From Aradus depressus (Eukaryota > Arthropoda > Insecta > Hemiptera > Aradidae), in the NCBI GenBank assembly GCA_963662175.1, contig OY759224.1, positions 9,908,550 through 9,972,549 on the forward strand: DNA of 64,000 nt. The letters are read 5' to 3'. Under the pieces are notes generated by a model that was not told where the DNA came from, searched no databases, and saw only the letters and a list, made by a program, of their open reading frames with translations. Below, one piece after another: positions 20,576-32,526 of this stretch. Position numbers and translations under genes: made by a program. Numbering within the stretch: the first letter of the stretch is position 1; each line of letters opens with the position of its first letter.

Positions 20576-21095
20576 GAGACTAATAATGCGATAACAACGG
20601 TTGAGGTCACAATGGATAGAGCATGTCTGTACGTGTTTGTATCGGGCTAGTGTGGGCGCCGGCGGATGATTGTTGCGAATTAGCGTTGTGTAAAATCAGA
20701 AATTAGTGTAGCGTGATAACGCGTTTAGATAGGAGGTTGATTCGGGTGTCATTGTAAAGAGCTTGAGGAGCACTACTAGGACTCAATGTGAAACAATAAA
20801 AATATTCGTCGAATTATATGTAAATATCGGTATTAAATTGAAAATTGCAAAAAAATTAAAGATGTCGTCTCCTATGAATCGTAAATATGCGCGAAATTAT
20901 AGAAAACGCAAATCAGAGGAAAGCTCGCATCAAAAGGAATTTAAAAAAACCAAAAAAGTCTAGAGTCGAGCAAATTCAAGAGCTACGGTAGTGGCGAAAA
21001 GAAAATGAAAAATGATTTTATCCCGACGTTTTCACGGAAAATCTACGGCGTGAATCTTGACTACGCCTTAATTTTTATTTTATTTTATCAGGGGG
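20576..21095 (+). repeat. REP5 copy 1, with short basic reading frame
   Basis: Paired with 52531-53020; shared from GCGATAACAACGGTTGAGGT through TCTTGACTACGCCTTAAT. The second copy differs by small indels. Near the end a frame starts MSSPMNRKYARNYRKRKSEE (ATG about 20862) and stops after FKKTKKV; downstream in other frames come VEQIQELR and FYPDVFTENLRR. The R/K/Y-rich start resembles N-termini of transposon proteins but I cannot assign it. Confidence 0.6.
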
Positions 21096-21104
21096 GTGGA
21101 AAAA

Positions 21105-21320
21105 CCTTGAGCACGTCGTCCTTCGGATGGAACATCAAACTATTTTTCCGAGCCTGTGTGATGTCAGGTACTTGCTAAGACCACAACCCTAGGTAGGCAA
21201 AATTTAGTATTCCCATAGTTGAGTCGGGCTCATGTCCACCAGAGCGACAAGAGAGAACTCAGGTCAAAAGGGGATATGACATCATACTGAAAGCCGGAAC
21301 GTTAGTCACAATAACTAACT
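21105..21320 (+). mobile_element. SINE-A copy without tRNA head
   Basis: Starts CCTTGAGCACGTCGTCCTTC and ends GTCACAATAACTAACTAA. It abuts REP5 copy 1. Many substitutions, so an old copy. Confidence 0.8.
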
Positions 21321-21482
21321 AATTAACCAGACCCAAGATCAATATTATGATAAATTATTTTTTTTATTTATCACAATTGATTTCTATTTAAATTACCTTA
21401 TTTTTTTTATAGGAATTAGGAAACGTCTGTATAATTTTACAGGATGTTCCAGATAAAATTACCCGATTGTAAATATCTCGTC

Positions 21483-21780
21483 GAGGTCATATTGCCTACT
21501 ACCAGAGCGCTCTTTCGTCACTCTGGACGAGCCCGACTCTACTGTGGGAGACCTAAATTTTGCCTAGCCTAAATTTTTATTCAACTAGGGCAGGGGTCTT
21601 TAACGAGTACCTAATGTCGTACAGGCTCGGGACCATAGCTTAACGTCTCATCCGAAGGACGGCGTGCTTAAGTTTATTTTACCTCTCAGATAAAATAAAC
21701 TAAGGGCCTCGGTCGGGTTTCGAACCCTCGTTCTTGAACTCAGAAGGCAAGCACGCATACCTCTTAGCTACCGGCGCCCT
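21483..21780 (-). mobile_element. SINE-A copy with head, lacking the 3' tail
   Basis: Minus strand from GAGGTCATATTGCCTACTAC to the complete tRNA-like head at the right (TAGCTACCGGCGCCC). Missing the last ~35 bp of the SINE. Confidence 0.88.
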
Positions 21781-21904
21781 ATCCAGTTTAAAAATATGTC
21801 AATTTTTAAGTTGAAATATGATCTTGGACGTCGATATTTGAAATTATGTTGACTATAAAAAAAATAAGTTAATTTAAATAAAAATCAATATCAATCAAAA
21901 TAAA

Positions 21905-22030
21905 TAAAAGTCATCGGTGAATCACCGGCAATGTACTTCCCCAGTAAGAATTAATAAATTAAGTTGCTGCTCTCCCTTCAAAGTCCATTGTTTGAACTAG
22001 AATATTTGATATAGTGATTTCTGAATCAGG
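21905..22030 (+). repeat. REP140 fragment
   Basis: GTCATCGGTGAATCACCGGC, AATGTACTTCCCCAG, then CTCTCCCTTCAAAGTCCATT and TAGTGATTTCTGAATC: the 5' part of REP140. Confidence 0.7.
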
Positions 22031-22115
22031 CAGGGGGGAGGGCATACTGAGGTATAATACACAAAGTAGTAAGAAGGAGAACAAGAATAATAATATTAAA
22101 AATTAATAATATTAA

Positions 22116-22137
22116 AAGGCCCGCTTATCTGGGCCAC
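22116..22137 (-). repeat. Detached end of the foldback element
   Basis: GGCCCGCTTATCTGGGCCAC, in inverted orientation to the left end of the element at 22149 and separated from it by 11 bp of TA-rich DNA. Likely a relic of an earlier insertion or of an aberrant excision. Confidence 0.6.
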
Positions 22138-22148
22138 CATATTATATA

Positions 22149-22792
22149 CAGGGTGGCCCAGATAAGCGGGTCACAAGTGAAATAAATCCTAAACGGTTTG
22201 AGATATCAAAATTGTGCATAGGACCAAAGTTGTAGCACTCGCCGAGAGCTATAGTATGGCGTCCTTGAAAAGACAAAAATGACCCTTTTAATGGCTAAAA
22301 CAGCCCTTCGAAGGGTGGGGTTCTCTTTTGACCCTTAAGTTTCATTACATTTTATTAAAGTACTAAAGAAACAATAAAGAACGGTGCAAACAGATTTTTG
22401 ATACGTCAAGTAGTTCTCGGAACAAAAACGTTTAAAGTTGCACGTTTTTCTTATTCTGAAGTTATTAAATTCCAACTAACTGCAGAATAAGAAAAACGTG
22501 CAACTTTAAACGTTTTTGTTCCGAGAACTACTTGACGTATCAAAAATCTGTTTGCACCGTTCTTTCTTGTTTCTTTAGTACTTTAATAAAATGTAATGAA
22601 ACTTAAGGGTCAAAAGGGAATCCCGCCCTTCGAAGGGCTGTTTGAGCCATTAAAAGGGTCATTTATGTCTTTTCAAGGATGCCATATTATAGCTCTCGGC
22701 GAGTGCTACAACTTTAGTTCTATGTACAATTTTGATATCTCTAACCATTTAGGAGTTATTTCACTTGTGGCCCGCTTATCTGGGCCACCCTG
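22149..22792. mobile_element. Foldback transposable element, copy 1 (~300-bp arms)
   Basis: Starts CAGGGTGGCCCAGATAAGCG; the right half is the reverse complement of the left half almost to the centre (arms meet around 22455-22480 at ATTAAATTCCAACTAACTGC). TATA borders both ends. The arms carry GCCCTTCGAAGGG and CTCGGCGAG-type small palindromes. An 85-codon frame in the right arm has no known relative. Second copy at 46652. Confidence 0.88.
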
Positions 22793-23239
22793 TATATTAC
22801 ATAGTAATCACATAGACATCAATTTACTTATGGTTTCTTACAGTCCATTGTAAATATGAAAAAAAAATATATATATTAAAATAGTGTTAATAAACCCAAT
22901 ATTTTATTCTCGATAATATTCTATTCATTTTCGCTCTCAACCTAATAGAAATATCTTTGGAATAAATTGAACATTTTTGCAAATTTAGAAAAATTTGCTG
23001 GCATCTCAGAATTATATTTTAGAAGAAATCCAAATGAAGTAATTACAAATTTAAGTTTTTTATATACCTGCACTTTCTTCAAAATTGCACGTCATAAGTT
23101 TATATTTTTTATTAGAACCCTTTTCGGGAACTACTATAGAAATCAAAATTTAATCTCAGGCCAGCCAAATATTTCTACAGGAAGTGTGCTAATATTATTA
23201 TTTTTCTTTTTATTGTCTGCTGCTACGGCCAGTGATAAC

Positions 23240-23515
23240 GTATGCATGCCCAGTGTGGACCGGTCTTGCAAGCAAAGCAACTTGAGAACTCTTCAAGTGG
23301 CCCAAAACAAATGCCTTAGATTGGTTGGTAGCTTCTTGAGGGACACCTCCATCCTCCAAATCCATGACGACCTAAATGTTGAGCTCCTACTGGACTACAT
23401 AATAAATTTCAGTAACAACTTTTTACTTAAGTGGGACACAAATCAAAATTTTTTGGTAAAGAAAATAGTGAAAACTCAGGGAGGGAAACACAAAAATATC
23501 CGTTCACGATTTTAA
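23240..23515 (+). pseudogene. LINE RT C-terminal fragment
   Basis: The frame has SNLRTLQVAQNKCLRLVGSF, then HDDLNVELLLDYI and a stop after KHKNIRSRF. NL..LQ..QNKCLR followed by (H)..L.VE.L..YI is the post-RT C-terminal block of Jockey-like LINEs. The open frame extends upstream to 22967 but the upstream part is not LINE-like. The 3' end lies in the 102-bp array at 23640. Confidence 0.65.
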
Positions 23516-23639
23516 ATTATAATCTCTGTTTTTGAATGTTTATTAATTTATTTTCAATTCATTTCACTTATTTTGTATTTGTTCTTCTTTAAGAGTTTTT
23601 TAAATTTACTCTTAAGAAGTAGCATTGTTTTTATTTAAC

Positions 23640-24052
23640 TGATTATTTTTGATTTGTATTTAGTGTGTAAGAGTAATGGTTAAGGAACCTTATTGTATAA
23701 TTGTACCTCTGTAAATGCGACTGTTATAATAAACTCTTCTTCTTATATTTTTGATTTGTATTTAGTGTATAAAGGTAATGGTTAAGGAACCTTATTGTAT
23801 AATTGTACCTCTGTAAATGCGACTGTTATAATAAACTCTTCTTCTTATATTTTTGGTTTGTATTTAGTGTATAAGGGTAATGGTTAAGGAACCTTATTGT
23901 ATAATTGTAGCTCTGTGAATGCGACTGTTATAATAAACTCTTCTTCTTATATTTTTGGTTTGTATTTAGTGTATAAAGGTAATGGTTAAGGAACCTTATT
24001 GTATAATTGTACCTCTGTAAATGCGACTGTTATAATAAACTCTTCTTCGTCT
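23640..24052 (+). repeat. 102-bp tandem repeat, 4 copies (LINE 3' end units)
   Basis: ATGGTTAAGGAACCTTATTG begins at 23676, 23778, 23880 and 23982, exactly 102 bp apart. Each unit ends with GCGACTGTTATAATAAACTC and TTCTTCTT. The first unit is continuous with the LINE fragment, so the unit is that LINE's 3' UTR with an AATAAA and a (TTC)n terminus. Confidence 0.9.
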
Positions 24053-24510
24053 TCTTTTTATTGTTTTTTTTTATTATCACAGACAAAGAGAGGCAGACAC
24101 TTTTTTAAAATTGAATTTAGATCAATTACATAACTTCCCCTATACTTTATATAGTGGGGGAAATAAAAAATCAGTCAAACCTATGCGAAAGCTCAATTTT
24201 TCCTTCTTACCCGCCTATGACCTATGAAGAGGGGGTCTGCCCATTGCCCATAAGGGCCTTGTGCCCCGCCTTTGGGTCAAGCGCTGTCCGGTACGCATGC
24301 GCCGCCCCTTATTGAGTGAGAACTGGACTTACAATCCTTCATCTTCTCTCATCCCCACCAACATTTCCACCTAATTACATTTTGCCTTCCTAAATTGTAA
24401 TTAATATACAGGTGTACAATTTACCAAATTTTGAATATTTGCAAAATAGGAACGTTTTGGAATATTTCAAGTTCTAAGGGTGCAGGAGGAAAACGTATAA
24501 AAAATTATAC
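24053..24510. other. REP140 scrap and GC-richer unknown
   Basis: AATTACATAACTTCCCCTAT at about 24122 is a REP140 end. 24215-24330 is unusually GC-rich (CATGCGCCGCCCC, GGGTCTGCCCATTGCCCAT) without recognisable coding. Confidence 0.4.
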
Positions 24511-24824
24511 GGTTAGGTTAGTTATTATGACTCATGCCCGGGCTTTAACTACGAGGTCATATCGCCTACTACCAGAGCGCTCTTTCGTCACTCTGGTGGA
24601 CATGAGCCTGACTCTACTGTGGGAGTCCTAAATTTTTATTCACCTAGTCTTTAGCGAGTACCTGACATCGTACAGGCGCTGGACCATCGCTTAACGTCCC
24701 ATCCGAAGGACGGCGTGCTTAAGTTTATTTTACCTCCCAGATAAAATAAACTAGCCTCGGTCGGGTTTCGAACCCACGTTCTTGAGCTCAGAAGGCAAGC
24801 ACGCATACCACTGAGCTACCGGCG
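24511..24824 (-). mobile_element. SINE-A copy with head
   Basis: The tail GGTTAGGTTAGTTATTATGA mixes the TTAGG and the GTTAGTTATTATGAC tail types. The head ends CTGAGCTACCGGCG. The TTTTGCCTACCC segment is deleted. Confidence 0.9.
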
Positions 24825-25657
24825 TATAATTCAAAATGGTTCCCATGGTTAATTCAAGGCTCCCTATTCCTTTTGAATAGGGAAATCCTCAAATAAATTT
24901 AATTTTGCTGGAGCTTCCTAATTATTGGACAGGCACATGATAGGGAAACGGAGAACAAAAATATAGGGGACCAAAATAATAATATAATACTTAGAACAAT
25001 GTAAAACAAATAATATATTATAAGAAAAAGTATAAAAGAATACATCCTGTTAATAAAAATAAAATTAAAAATTAACTTGACTTTTAAAAAAAATTCTGAT
25101 AGTAATATGTCAAAAGGATTGGGTAAATAATTATTATATATTATCGGACATATCGGATCTATAATAAAAACAAACAGAATATCAATTCCTAAAACAAAAA
25201 GAAAGGTATATAAGTATATAAATGTATATTGTTAAAAAATAATCACTGAAAATATTATAATAAAAAATATAATCGACTATGGACTACGTACAACGAAAGT
25301 AGTTCCGTAAGAAACAATGTTTGAATACACAATATGTAATTAAAACTGAAAATATTAACGTGAGCTCACGATGAAAATAAAAATAACATTATAAATATCT
25401 TTATGTTGACAACAACAGTGTGGTGAAAATTGTGAAATAAAAATACAAACAAAAACGATGATCTTCGAAGGATGATGGAACCCGAAGAACGGTGAGATGA
25501 GAAGAATGAAGCTCATCGGACGAAGGAAGACAAAGCTGAACGGGGACACTGGCAGATAGCAAGTCCAAATAGAAGTTCGAGAAAACCAAAAAAGGAAGGA
25601 GGGCCGTAATAAAATAAAACTTATATTACGTCCACTCTTGGGCAACTATAGGGAAAC

Positions 25658-25883
25658 TTGAGCACGCCGTCCTTCGGATGGGACGTTAAGCGATGGTCCC
25701 GAGCCTGTACAATGTCAGGTACTCATTAAAAAATCCGCTACCCTTGGTGAATAAAAATTTAGGGTAGGCAAAATTTAGGACTCCCACAGTAGAAACGGAC
25801 TCATGTCCACCTGACGAAAGAGCGCTCTACTAGTAGGCGATATAATAGAGAAAGCCCGTGCATGAGTGACAATAACTAACTAA
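25658..25883 (+). mobile_element. SINE-A copy without tRNA head
   Basis: CTTGAGCACGCCGTCCTTCG to GTGACAATAACTAACTAA. 24825-25657 and 25884-26370 hold AT-rich unique DNA with no supported gene. Confidence 0.85.
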
Positions 25884-26370
25884 TAAACTTAAAGACTTTT
25901 ATTTGATATTTTAATTTTGAAGCATTTTTTGAGAAGTGAAGAGCATCAACAAATTAATTGAATATTCTTTGAAGCAAAACGGACAAGTGAAGGGTAACCC
26001 AGTGAGACAGGTTTGATAGCAGACTCAAAATTATTGATATCCTTCCACAAATTCAGATTAATGACTCCCAGGGTATTTGAAGGATTCATAAAACACTTTA
26101 TTTCAACCCAACAAATATTATTTATATTAATTGACGGATAAATTATTAGATATTCTACCATACCATTATTTAAAAACTCATTGAAATTTTCTCTTGCGTA
26201 GTTTCCAAATAAAGAGTCTTTATTTAAAGATAGATTTTTACATATAATTATGTTTTATACATATATGAATATATTAAGACTATATTGTTAACTATTCAAT
26301 TAAGTTTTGTTTCATATTTCTGTTGACTTGAATGTTGTAATGTCTCCATTTTGTACATTATTGTTTACAT

Positions 26371-28238
26371 TTACTTTCTTGTCACATGTCTAATTTATGA
26401 CCTTGTTTGTCCTGCCTTGTGTTAGTTCAGCAGTACTCTCTGTTTAGTTCACTTGATAATGCCGTAAGAAGCGAAACTATAGTCGTGTAATTTTGATCAA
26501 TATAGTGAAAATATTGACAAGTAGTGTGTGGAGTTTATATTCCTTAGTGTGTGTATATTCCTTTATCGTATATATAATTTTCTATATTTTTATATTCTTG
26601 CGACAAACAGGAATACAAATTTAAATACTATTGACCTTTTTAACGATAGATAAATAATAAAAATCTTCAAAGGCACAATTCTTTATGTTTTTTAATTTAC
26701 ATAAATACTAATAAACAGTAAAACTGTTTACATAACGTGCAAATGCAGAAGCGGATGTCAAACTGAAGTTTCGCGGAGCGAAGTACGTTAACATTTTACC
26801 GTTTTAGTGGATTTTAATATAAAATCAACGAGGGCGCCAGTAGTTCAGTGGTATGCGTGCTAGATCGTAGGCTCGAAACCCGATCGAGCTACTATCGATT
26901 AATTGAATGTACTATCTGAAACATGAATTTCGAACAAGAAAAGCAATCGCCGCTGTCGGGAAAAGAGTTCGGTTTCCGTACTGTTGGCTATTCTGTCAGT
27001 AGCCAAGAAAAGAGGTTGCGTCCTAATCAGTATTATCAGTTCCTTTAACCTACTGGTTAATATATTTTTATTAAATAGTTAATATGTTTTTAATTTAAAA
27101 AAAAAAGTTGTTATTGAGAAAAACAATTTTTTTTTAAAAATGTAAACTTCAGTTACCAGTTCATGTAAAATGAACGAGTACGTAAACCAAGAATCTAGAC
27201 TGAGAAAAAGGTTATGTTAAAAATATCTATATTTTAATAAAATTTAGCTTCCTATGTGCTGTTTTATTTTTTGGCCCTAGGATCATCTGCTTGTGGTAAG
27301 TTGGAAAATGAATAAATTAGGTCATGCAGGAAAAAATAGTCAAAGAAGTGTAAAAATTCAGTTAACTTATCACAAAATAAAGAGAATATAGGTGAGAAAT
27401 TAGAAAGTGCAAGACAGCTAATTTTAAATCACAAATTCGATAGCACAATCGATATTAAATATTTGATTGTCAAATTTAACTGGTTAATCGATAGAACTAT
27501 CGATAGTTCTATATCACTATTCTGTACACACATATAAAATTTCGCGTGGATAGATTTATTCTGTTAAGAAGTTATCACATAGACAGTGACGAGAAAATTA
27601 ATTTTTCCAACTCCCCTGAATACATAAAATTCCGTTGAAAACTCAACATCATTTTTCAGATGGGTTACATAACTGGCTGGGAAAATAAATAACATGGAAT
27701 GTTTTGTGATATGCCGAAGTTCATGTAGAGATGTGTCCACTTGGAGTTGTAGTTCTGGGTTCTGGAACAAGGTTCCTGTCAGTTGCAGGAACTTCTAGAT
27801 GTTGAACTTGTTAATGCTTCGGCTCACTTTACTCTAAGTTGGCCAAACCTCTTCTGCACTTCTTCCTCTTCATATTATTCCAGGTTTTCTTGGAATTTCC
27901 TTCGTTTCTTTAGAATTATATGACAATTTTTCTCTTCCCATTTGTAAATTTATTTTTAAAATTATTTATTTATTAACTTTTAGAGTGCAACATCTCTTGT
28001 CCGTCATACCTCAAGATCGGTGGTAGTCCATAGTACTATCGATATTCCAAGTAACTATCGATATACATTTGAATAATATATTTTGAATAAAAAATAAATA
28101 AATACAAATAAAAAAATTAAAGAAAAATACAAAAAAAGAAGAAGTTTACCGAAATGTTCATATATATTTTTCAAAAAAGTTCCGTAACTTTTCAACTCAT
28201 GTTAATCAACATTGCTTGAACACAAAACTAACTAGGGA
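26371..28238 (+). repeat. 1868-bp tandem duplication, copy 1
   Basis: From TTACTTTCTTGTCACATGTC to ACAAAACTAACTAGGGA. It is identical to the next unit apart from a G/C change near 26563/28431 and a small indel in an A-rich run. Contents in order: a Penelope-like end with CTTGATAATGCCGTAAGAAG and CGAAAC, a SINE-A head, unique AT-rich DNA, the palindrome GAACTATCGATAGTTC, a REP140 piece (27540-27790) and the left end of the hAT-like family. The 68-codon frame inside (minus, 27564-27770) is REP140, not a gene. Confidence 0.92.
26832..26893 (+). mobile_element. SINE-A tRNA-like head only
   Basis: GGGCGCCAGTAGTTCAGTGG with B-box-like GGCTCGAAACCCG; the rest of the SINE is lacking. Repeated at 28700-28761 by the tandem duplication. 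Confidence 0.7.
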
Positions 28239-29973
28239 TTACTTTCTTGTCACATGTCTAATTTATGACCTTGTTTGTCCTGCCTTGTGTTAGTTCAGCA
28301 GTACTCTCTGTTTAGTTCACTTGATAATGCCGTAAGAAGCGAAACTATAGTCGTGTAATTTTGATCAATATAGTGAAAATATTGACAAGTAGTGTGTGGA
28401 GTTTATATTCCTTAGTGTGTGTATATTCCTTTATCCTATATATAATTTTCTATATTTTTATATTCTTGCGACAAACAGGAATACAAATTTAAATACTATT
28501 GACCTTTTTAACGATAGATAAATAATAAAAATCTTCAAAGGCACAATTCTTTATGTTTTTTAATTTACATAAATACTAATAAACAGTAAAACTGTTTACA
28601 TAACGTGCAAATGCAGAAGCGGATGTCAAACTGAAGTTTCGCGGAGCGAAGTACGTTAACATTTTACCGTTTTAGTGGATTTTAATATAAAATCAACGAG
28701 GGCGCCAGTAGTTCAGTGGTATGCGTGCTAGATCGTAGGCTCGAAACCCGATCGAGCTACTATCGATTAATTGAATGTACTATCTGAAACATGAATTTCG
28801 AACAAGAAAAGCAATCGCCGCTGTCGGGAAAAGAGTTCGGTTTCCGTACTGTTGGCTATTCTGTCAGTAGCCAAGAAAAGAGGTTGCGTCCTAATCAGTA
28901 TTATCAGTTCCTTTAACCTACTGGTTAATATATTTTTATTAAATAGTTAATATGTTTTTAATTTAAAAAAAAAAGTTGTTATTGAGAAAAACAATTTTTT
29001 TTTAAAAATGTAAACTTCAGTTACCAGTTCATGTAAAATGAACGAGTACGTAAACCAAGAATCTAGACTGAGAAAAAGGTTATGTTAAAAATATCTATAT
29101 TTTAATAAAATTTAGCTTCCTATGTGCTGTTTTATTTTTTGGCCCTAGGATCATCTGCTTGTGGTAAGTTGGAAAATGAATAAATTAGGTCATGCAGGAA
29201 AAAATAGTCAAAGAAGTGTAAAAATTCAGTTAACTTATCACAAAATAAAGAGAATATAGGTGAGAAATTAGAAAGTGCAAGACAGCTAATTTTAAATCAC
29301 AAATTCGATAGCACAATCGATATTAAATATTTGATTGTCAAATTTAACTGGTTAATCGATAGAACTATCGATAGTTCTATATCACTATTCTGTACACACA
29401 TATAAAATTTCGCGTGGATAGATTTATTCTGTTAAGAAGTTATCACATAGACAGTGACGAGAAAATTAATTTTTCCAACTCCCCTGAATACATAAAATTC
29501 CGTTGAAAACTCAACATCATTTTTCAGATGGGTTACATAACTGGCTGGGAAAATAAATAACATGGAATGTTTTGTGATATGCCGAAGTTCATGTAGAGAT
29601 GTGTCCACTTGGAGTTGTAGTTCTGGGTTCTGGAACAAGGTTCCTGTCAGTTGCAGGAACTTCTAGATGTTGAACTTGTTAATGCTTCGGCTCACTTTAC
29701 TCTAAGTTGGCCAAACCTCTTCTGCACTTCTTCCTCTTCATATTATTCCAGGTTTTCTTGGAATTTCCTTCGTTTCTTTAGAATTATATGACAATTTTTC
29801 TCTTCCCATTTGTAAATTTATTTTTAAAATTATTTATTTATTAACTTTTAGAGTGCAACATCTCTTGTCCGTCATACCTCAAGATCGGTGGTAGTCCATA
29901 GTACTATCGATATTCCAAGTAACTATCGATATACATTTGAATAATATATTTTGAATAAAAAATAAATAAATAC

Positions 29974-30276
29974 ACGAGCTCAAGGTCGTGGGTTCGTAAC
30001 CCGACCGAGGCCCTTAGTTTATTTTATCTGGGAGGTAAAATAAACTTAAGCACGCCGTCCTTCGGATGGGACGTTAAGCGATGGTCCCGAGCCTGTACGA
30101 TGTCAGGTACTCGTTAAAGATCCCTACCCTAGATGAATAAAAATTTAGGGTAGGCAAAATTTAGGACTCCCACAGTAGAGCCGGGCTCATGTCCACCAGA
30201 GTGACGAAAGAGCGCTCTGGTAGTAGGCGATATGACCTCGTAGTTAAAGCCCGGGCATGAGTCATAAAACCTAACC
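29974..30276 (+). mobile_element. SINE-A, first of three, 5'-truncated
   Basis: Starts ACGAGCTCAAGG inside the head, ends CATAAAACCTAACC. Direct repeat TAAATAAATAC at 29963-29973 and 30277-30287. Confidence 0.93.
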
Positions 30277-30359
30277 TAAATAAATACAAATAAAAAAATT
30301 AAAGAAAAATACAAAAAATTAAGAAGTTTACCGAAATGTTCATATATATTTTAAAAAGA

Positions 30360-30703
30360 GGGCGCCGGTAGCTCAGTGGTAAGCGTGCTTGACTTCTGAG
30401 CTCAAGGTCGTGGGTTCGTAGCCCGACCGAGGCCCTTAGTTTATTTTATCTGGGAGGTAAAATAAACTTAAGCACGCCGTCCTTCGGATGGGACGTTAAG
30501 CGATGGTCCCGAGCCTGTACGATGTCAGGTACTCGTTAAAGATCCCTACCCTAGATGAATAAAAATTTAGGGTAGGCAAAATTTAGGACTCCCACAGTAG
30601 AGTCGGGCTCATGTCCACCAGAGTGACGAAAGAGCGCTCTGGTAGTAGGCGATATGACCTCGTAGTTAAAGCCCGGGCATGAGTCATAAAACCTAACCTA
30701 ACC
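30360..30703 (+). mobile_element. SINE-A, second of three, recombinant
   Basis: Full length, ends in CCTAACCTAACC. Its left flank (TATATTTTAAAAAGAG) matches that of the third copy and its right flank (TAAATAAATAC) that of the first copy, so it has no target duplication of its own. Confidence 0.93.
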
Positions 30704-30786
30704 TAAATAAATACAAATAAAAAAATTAAAGAAAAATACAAAAAATTAAGAAGTTTACTGAAATGTTCATATATATTTTAAAAAGA

Positions 30787-31135
30787 GGGCGCCGGTAGCT
30801 CAGTGGTAAGCGTGCTTGACTTCTGAGCTCAAGGTCGTGGGTTCGTAGCCCGACCGAGGCCCTTAGTTTATTTTATCTGGGAGGTAAAATAAACTTAAGC
30901 ACGCCGTCCTTCGGATGGGACGTTAAGCGATGGTCCCGAGCCTGTACGATGTCAGGTACTCGTTAAAGATCCCTACCCTAGATGAATAAAAATTTAGGGT
31001 AGGCAAAATTTAGGACTCCCACAGTAGAGTCGGGCTCATGTCCACCAGAGTGACGAAAGAGCGCTCTGGTAGTAGGCGATATGACCTCGTAGTTAAAGCC
31101 CGGGCATGAGTCATAAAACCTAACCTAACCTAACC
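30787..31135 (+). mobile_element. SINE-A, third of three, full length
   Basis: Head GGGCGCCGGTAGCTCAGTGG, tail CCTAACCTAACCTAACC. TATATTTTAAAAA is repeated at 30772-30784 and 31136-31148. Confidence 0.93.
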
Positions 31136-31642
31136 TATATTTTAAAAAAAGTTCCGTAACTTTTCAACTCATGATAATCAACATTGCTTGAACACAAAAC
31201 TAACTAGGGATGGGCGATAGTCGATAGTACTATCAATATATCGCAGTTCAAGTAACTATCGATATTAATTTTCCTTCATTACAGGGAATACTTTTGAATA
31301 AAAAATGGAATAAAAATAAAATACAAAAAAAATAAGAAGTTCATCGAAATTTTCATATATATTTTTAAAAAGTTCCGTAACTTTTCATCCCATGTTAATC
31401 AACTTTTATCGGAAACAGATTTTCCTAGAAACATTTGAATATTTTGAATGAACGCTTGCCACTTGTGAACACAAAACCAATCCAATTCCTAGTACAGAGT
31501 GCTAAAGCAGAAAGATATGTCTGTTATGATTCTATGATGGACCTTCTTCCAAGAAACTCCTTCCCCTTATTATTTTTCTTATTTACAGTTCGAGTTAGTG
31601 TGTTGGACTTGGAGATGTGAAGCGTAGCGTGTTCATTTCAGT

Positions 31643-32526
31643 ATGCCGCCAAAGTCGGACGTTTGGAAGTTTTTTTTATTAAACAGGATGATAGGAAAAG
31701 TGCTAAATGTACTTTGTGCAAAGTTTCATTCAAAATTACAGTAAAATCCGGTTATAAAGATATTCAAGGGACTAAGAAAAATACATCGTTATATCCGGAA
31801 CCAAACTGTTAGACCTACATACAAATGTATGGGCTTGTTAGTGAAAAAAAAAGGAGTTTTACAATGATCATAACGAGAAAGGTTACATATTTTTATTTAC
31901 TTTTTAAAATTTAGTTACATACATTTGTAACTGTATGCATAAATTATGTATACACGTGATTACATAATATGTAACTAAAATAACTGATTTTTTTGTGGAA
32001 AATTAATACATATTATGCACTTTTCACAAAAAAATAACTTTTTTTAGTTTGCTTGCTTTTTTTTAAGTATAAATTTTTGCTTACATGTTTATGAAGTTCC
32101 GAAGTGACGATCCGTAAGGAGGCAAATGAAAGACTAATCTGAAACTAGGAATATACGCACTAGAAGGGAAGAAGAGAGTTCGAAGAAAATTCAACAAGGG
32201 GGAAATGGTATGTTTGGAAATGGAATGACTCATTGCACTCGGAAAGAGTAAACAAGAACCTTGTTTAAAAACCTTTTCTATCCGGATTTATTTCTTCACT
32301 TTTAAATAGCAAACCAAACTAGATACGGGGTTTACATCGTTATATCCGGAAAATCGTTATAAAAGGATTTTACTGTAACAGTTGTGTTGCAACAGATCCA
32401 ATTTAAGGGATCACCTCTTGAGACGCCACCAAGAAACTTATAAACCGGCACCCAAGACCAAACCACTGCAGAACCAGGATCACTGCCTACTGTTCCATAA
32501 AGTATTACAAAAGTATTTTTCGTCAA
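31643..32526 (+). pseudogene. BED zinc-finger (ZBED/hAT transposase N-terminus) pseudogene, split
   Basis: MPPKSDVWKFF, then after a slip in a T-run KQDDRKSAKCTLCKVSFKI up to 31738, with the C-x2-C half of a BED finger. The reading resumes after the nested transposon with SNLRDHLLRRHQETYK, supplying H-x4-H. Two frame slips and the 637-bp insertion break it. No RNase H-like catalytic domain follows. Confidence 0.75.
31739..32375. mobile_element. Tigger/Tc1-like MITE nested in the BED relic
   Basis: The TIRs start CAGTAAAATCCGGTTATAA and end TTATAAAAGGATTTTACTG; TA at 31737-31738 and 32376-32377. A subterminal ATCGTTATATCCGGAA is present at both ends. No transposase. Confidence 0.85.

Larger units (their letters stand above)
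28239..31210 (+). repeat. 1868-bp tandem duplication, copy 2, expanded by SINEs
   Basis: Same sequence as 26371-28238 up to TAAATAAATAC (29973), where SINE-A copies and a duplicated 83-bp spacer are inserted. It resumes with TATATTTTAAAAAAAGTTCC and ends ACAAAACTAACTAGGGA, after which the hAT-like element continues as TGGGCGATAG. Confidence 0.9.

Noticed and set aside
22596..22853. 85-codon gene in the foldback arm (also 46600-46848)
   Set aside because: The frame is part of the inverted repeat and is not kept equally in both arms; it runs out of the element.
27564..29638. Pair of identical 68-codon genes on the minus strand
   Set aside because: They are REP140 sequence copied by the tandem duplication; no coding signature.
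29974..31135. CRISPR-like array of three regularly spaced repeats
   Set aside because: Eukaryotic context; repeats are 345-bp SINEs with target duplications.
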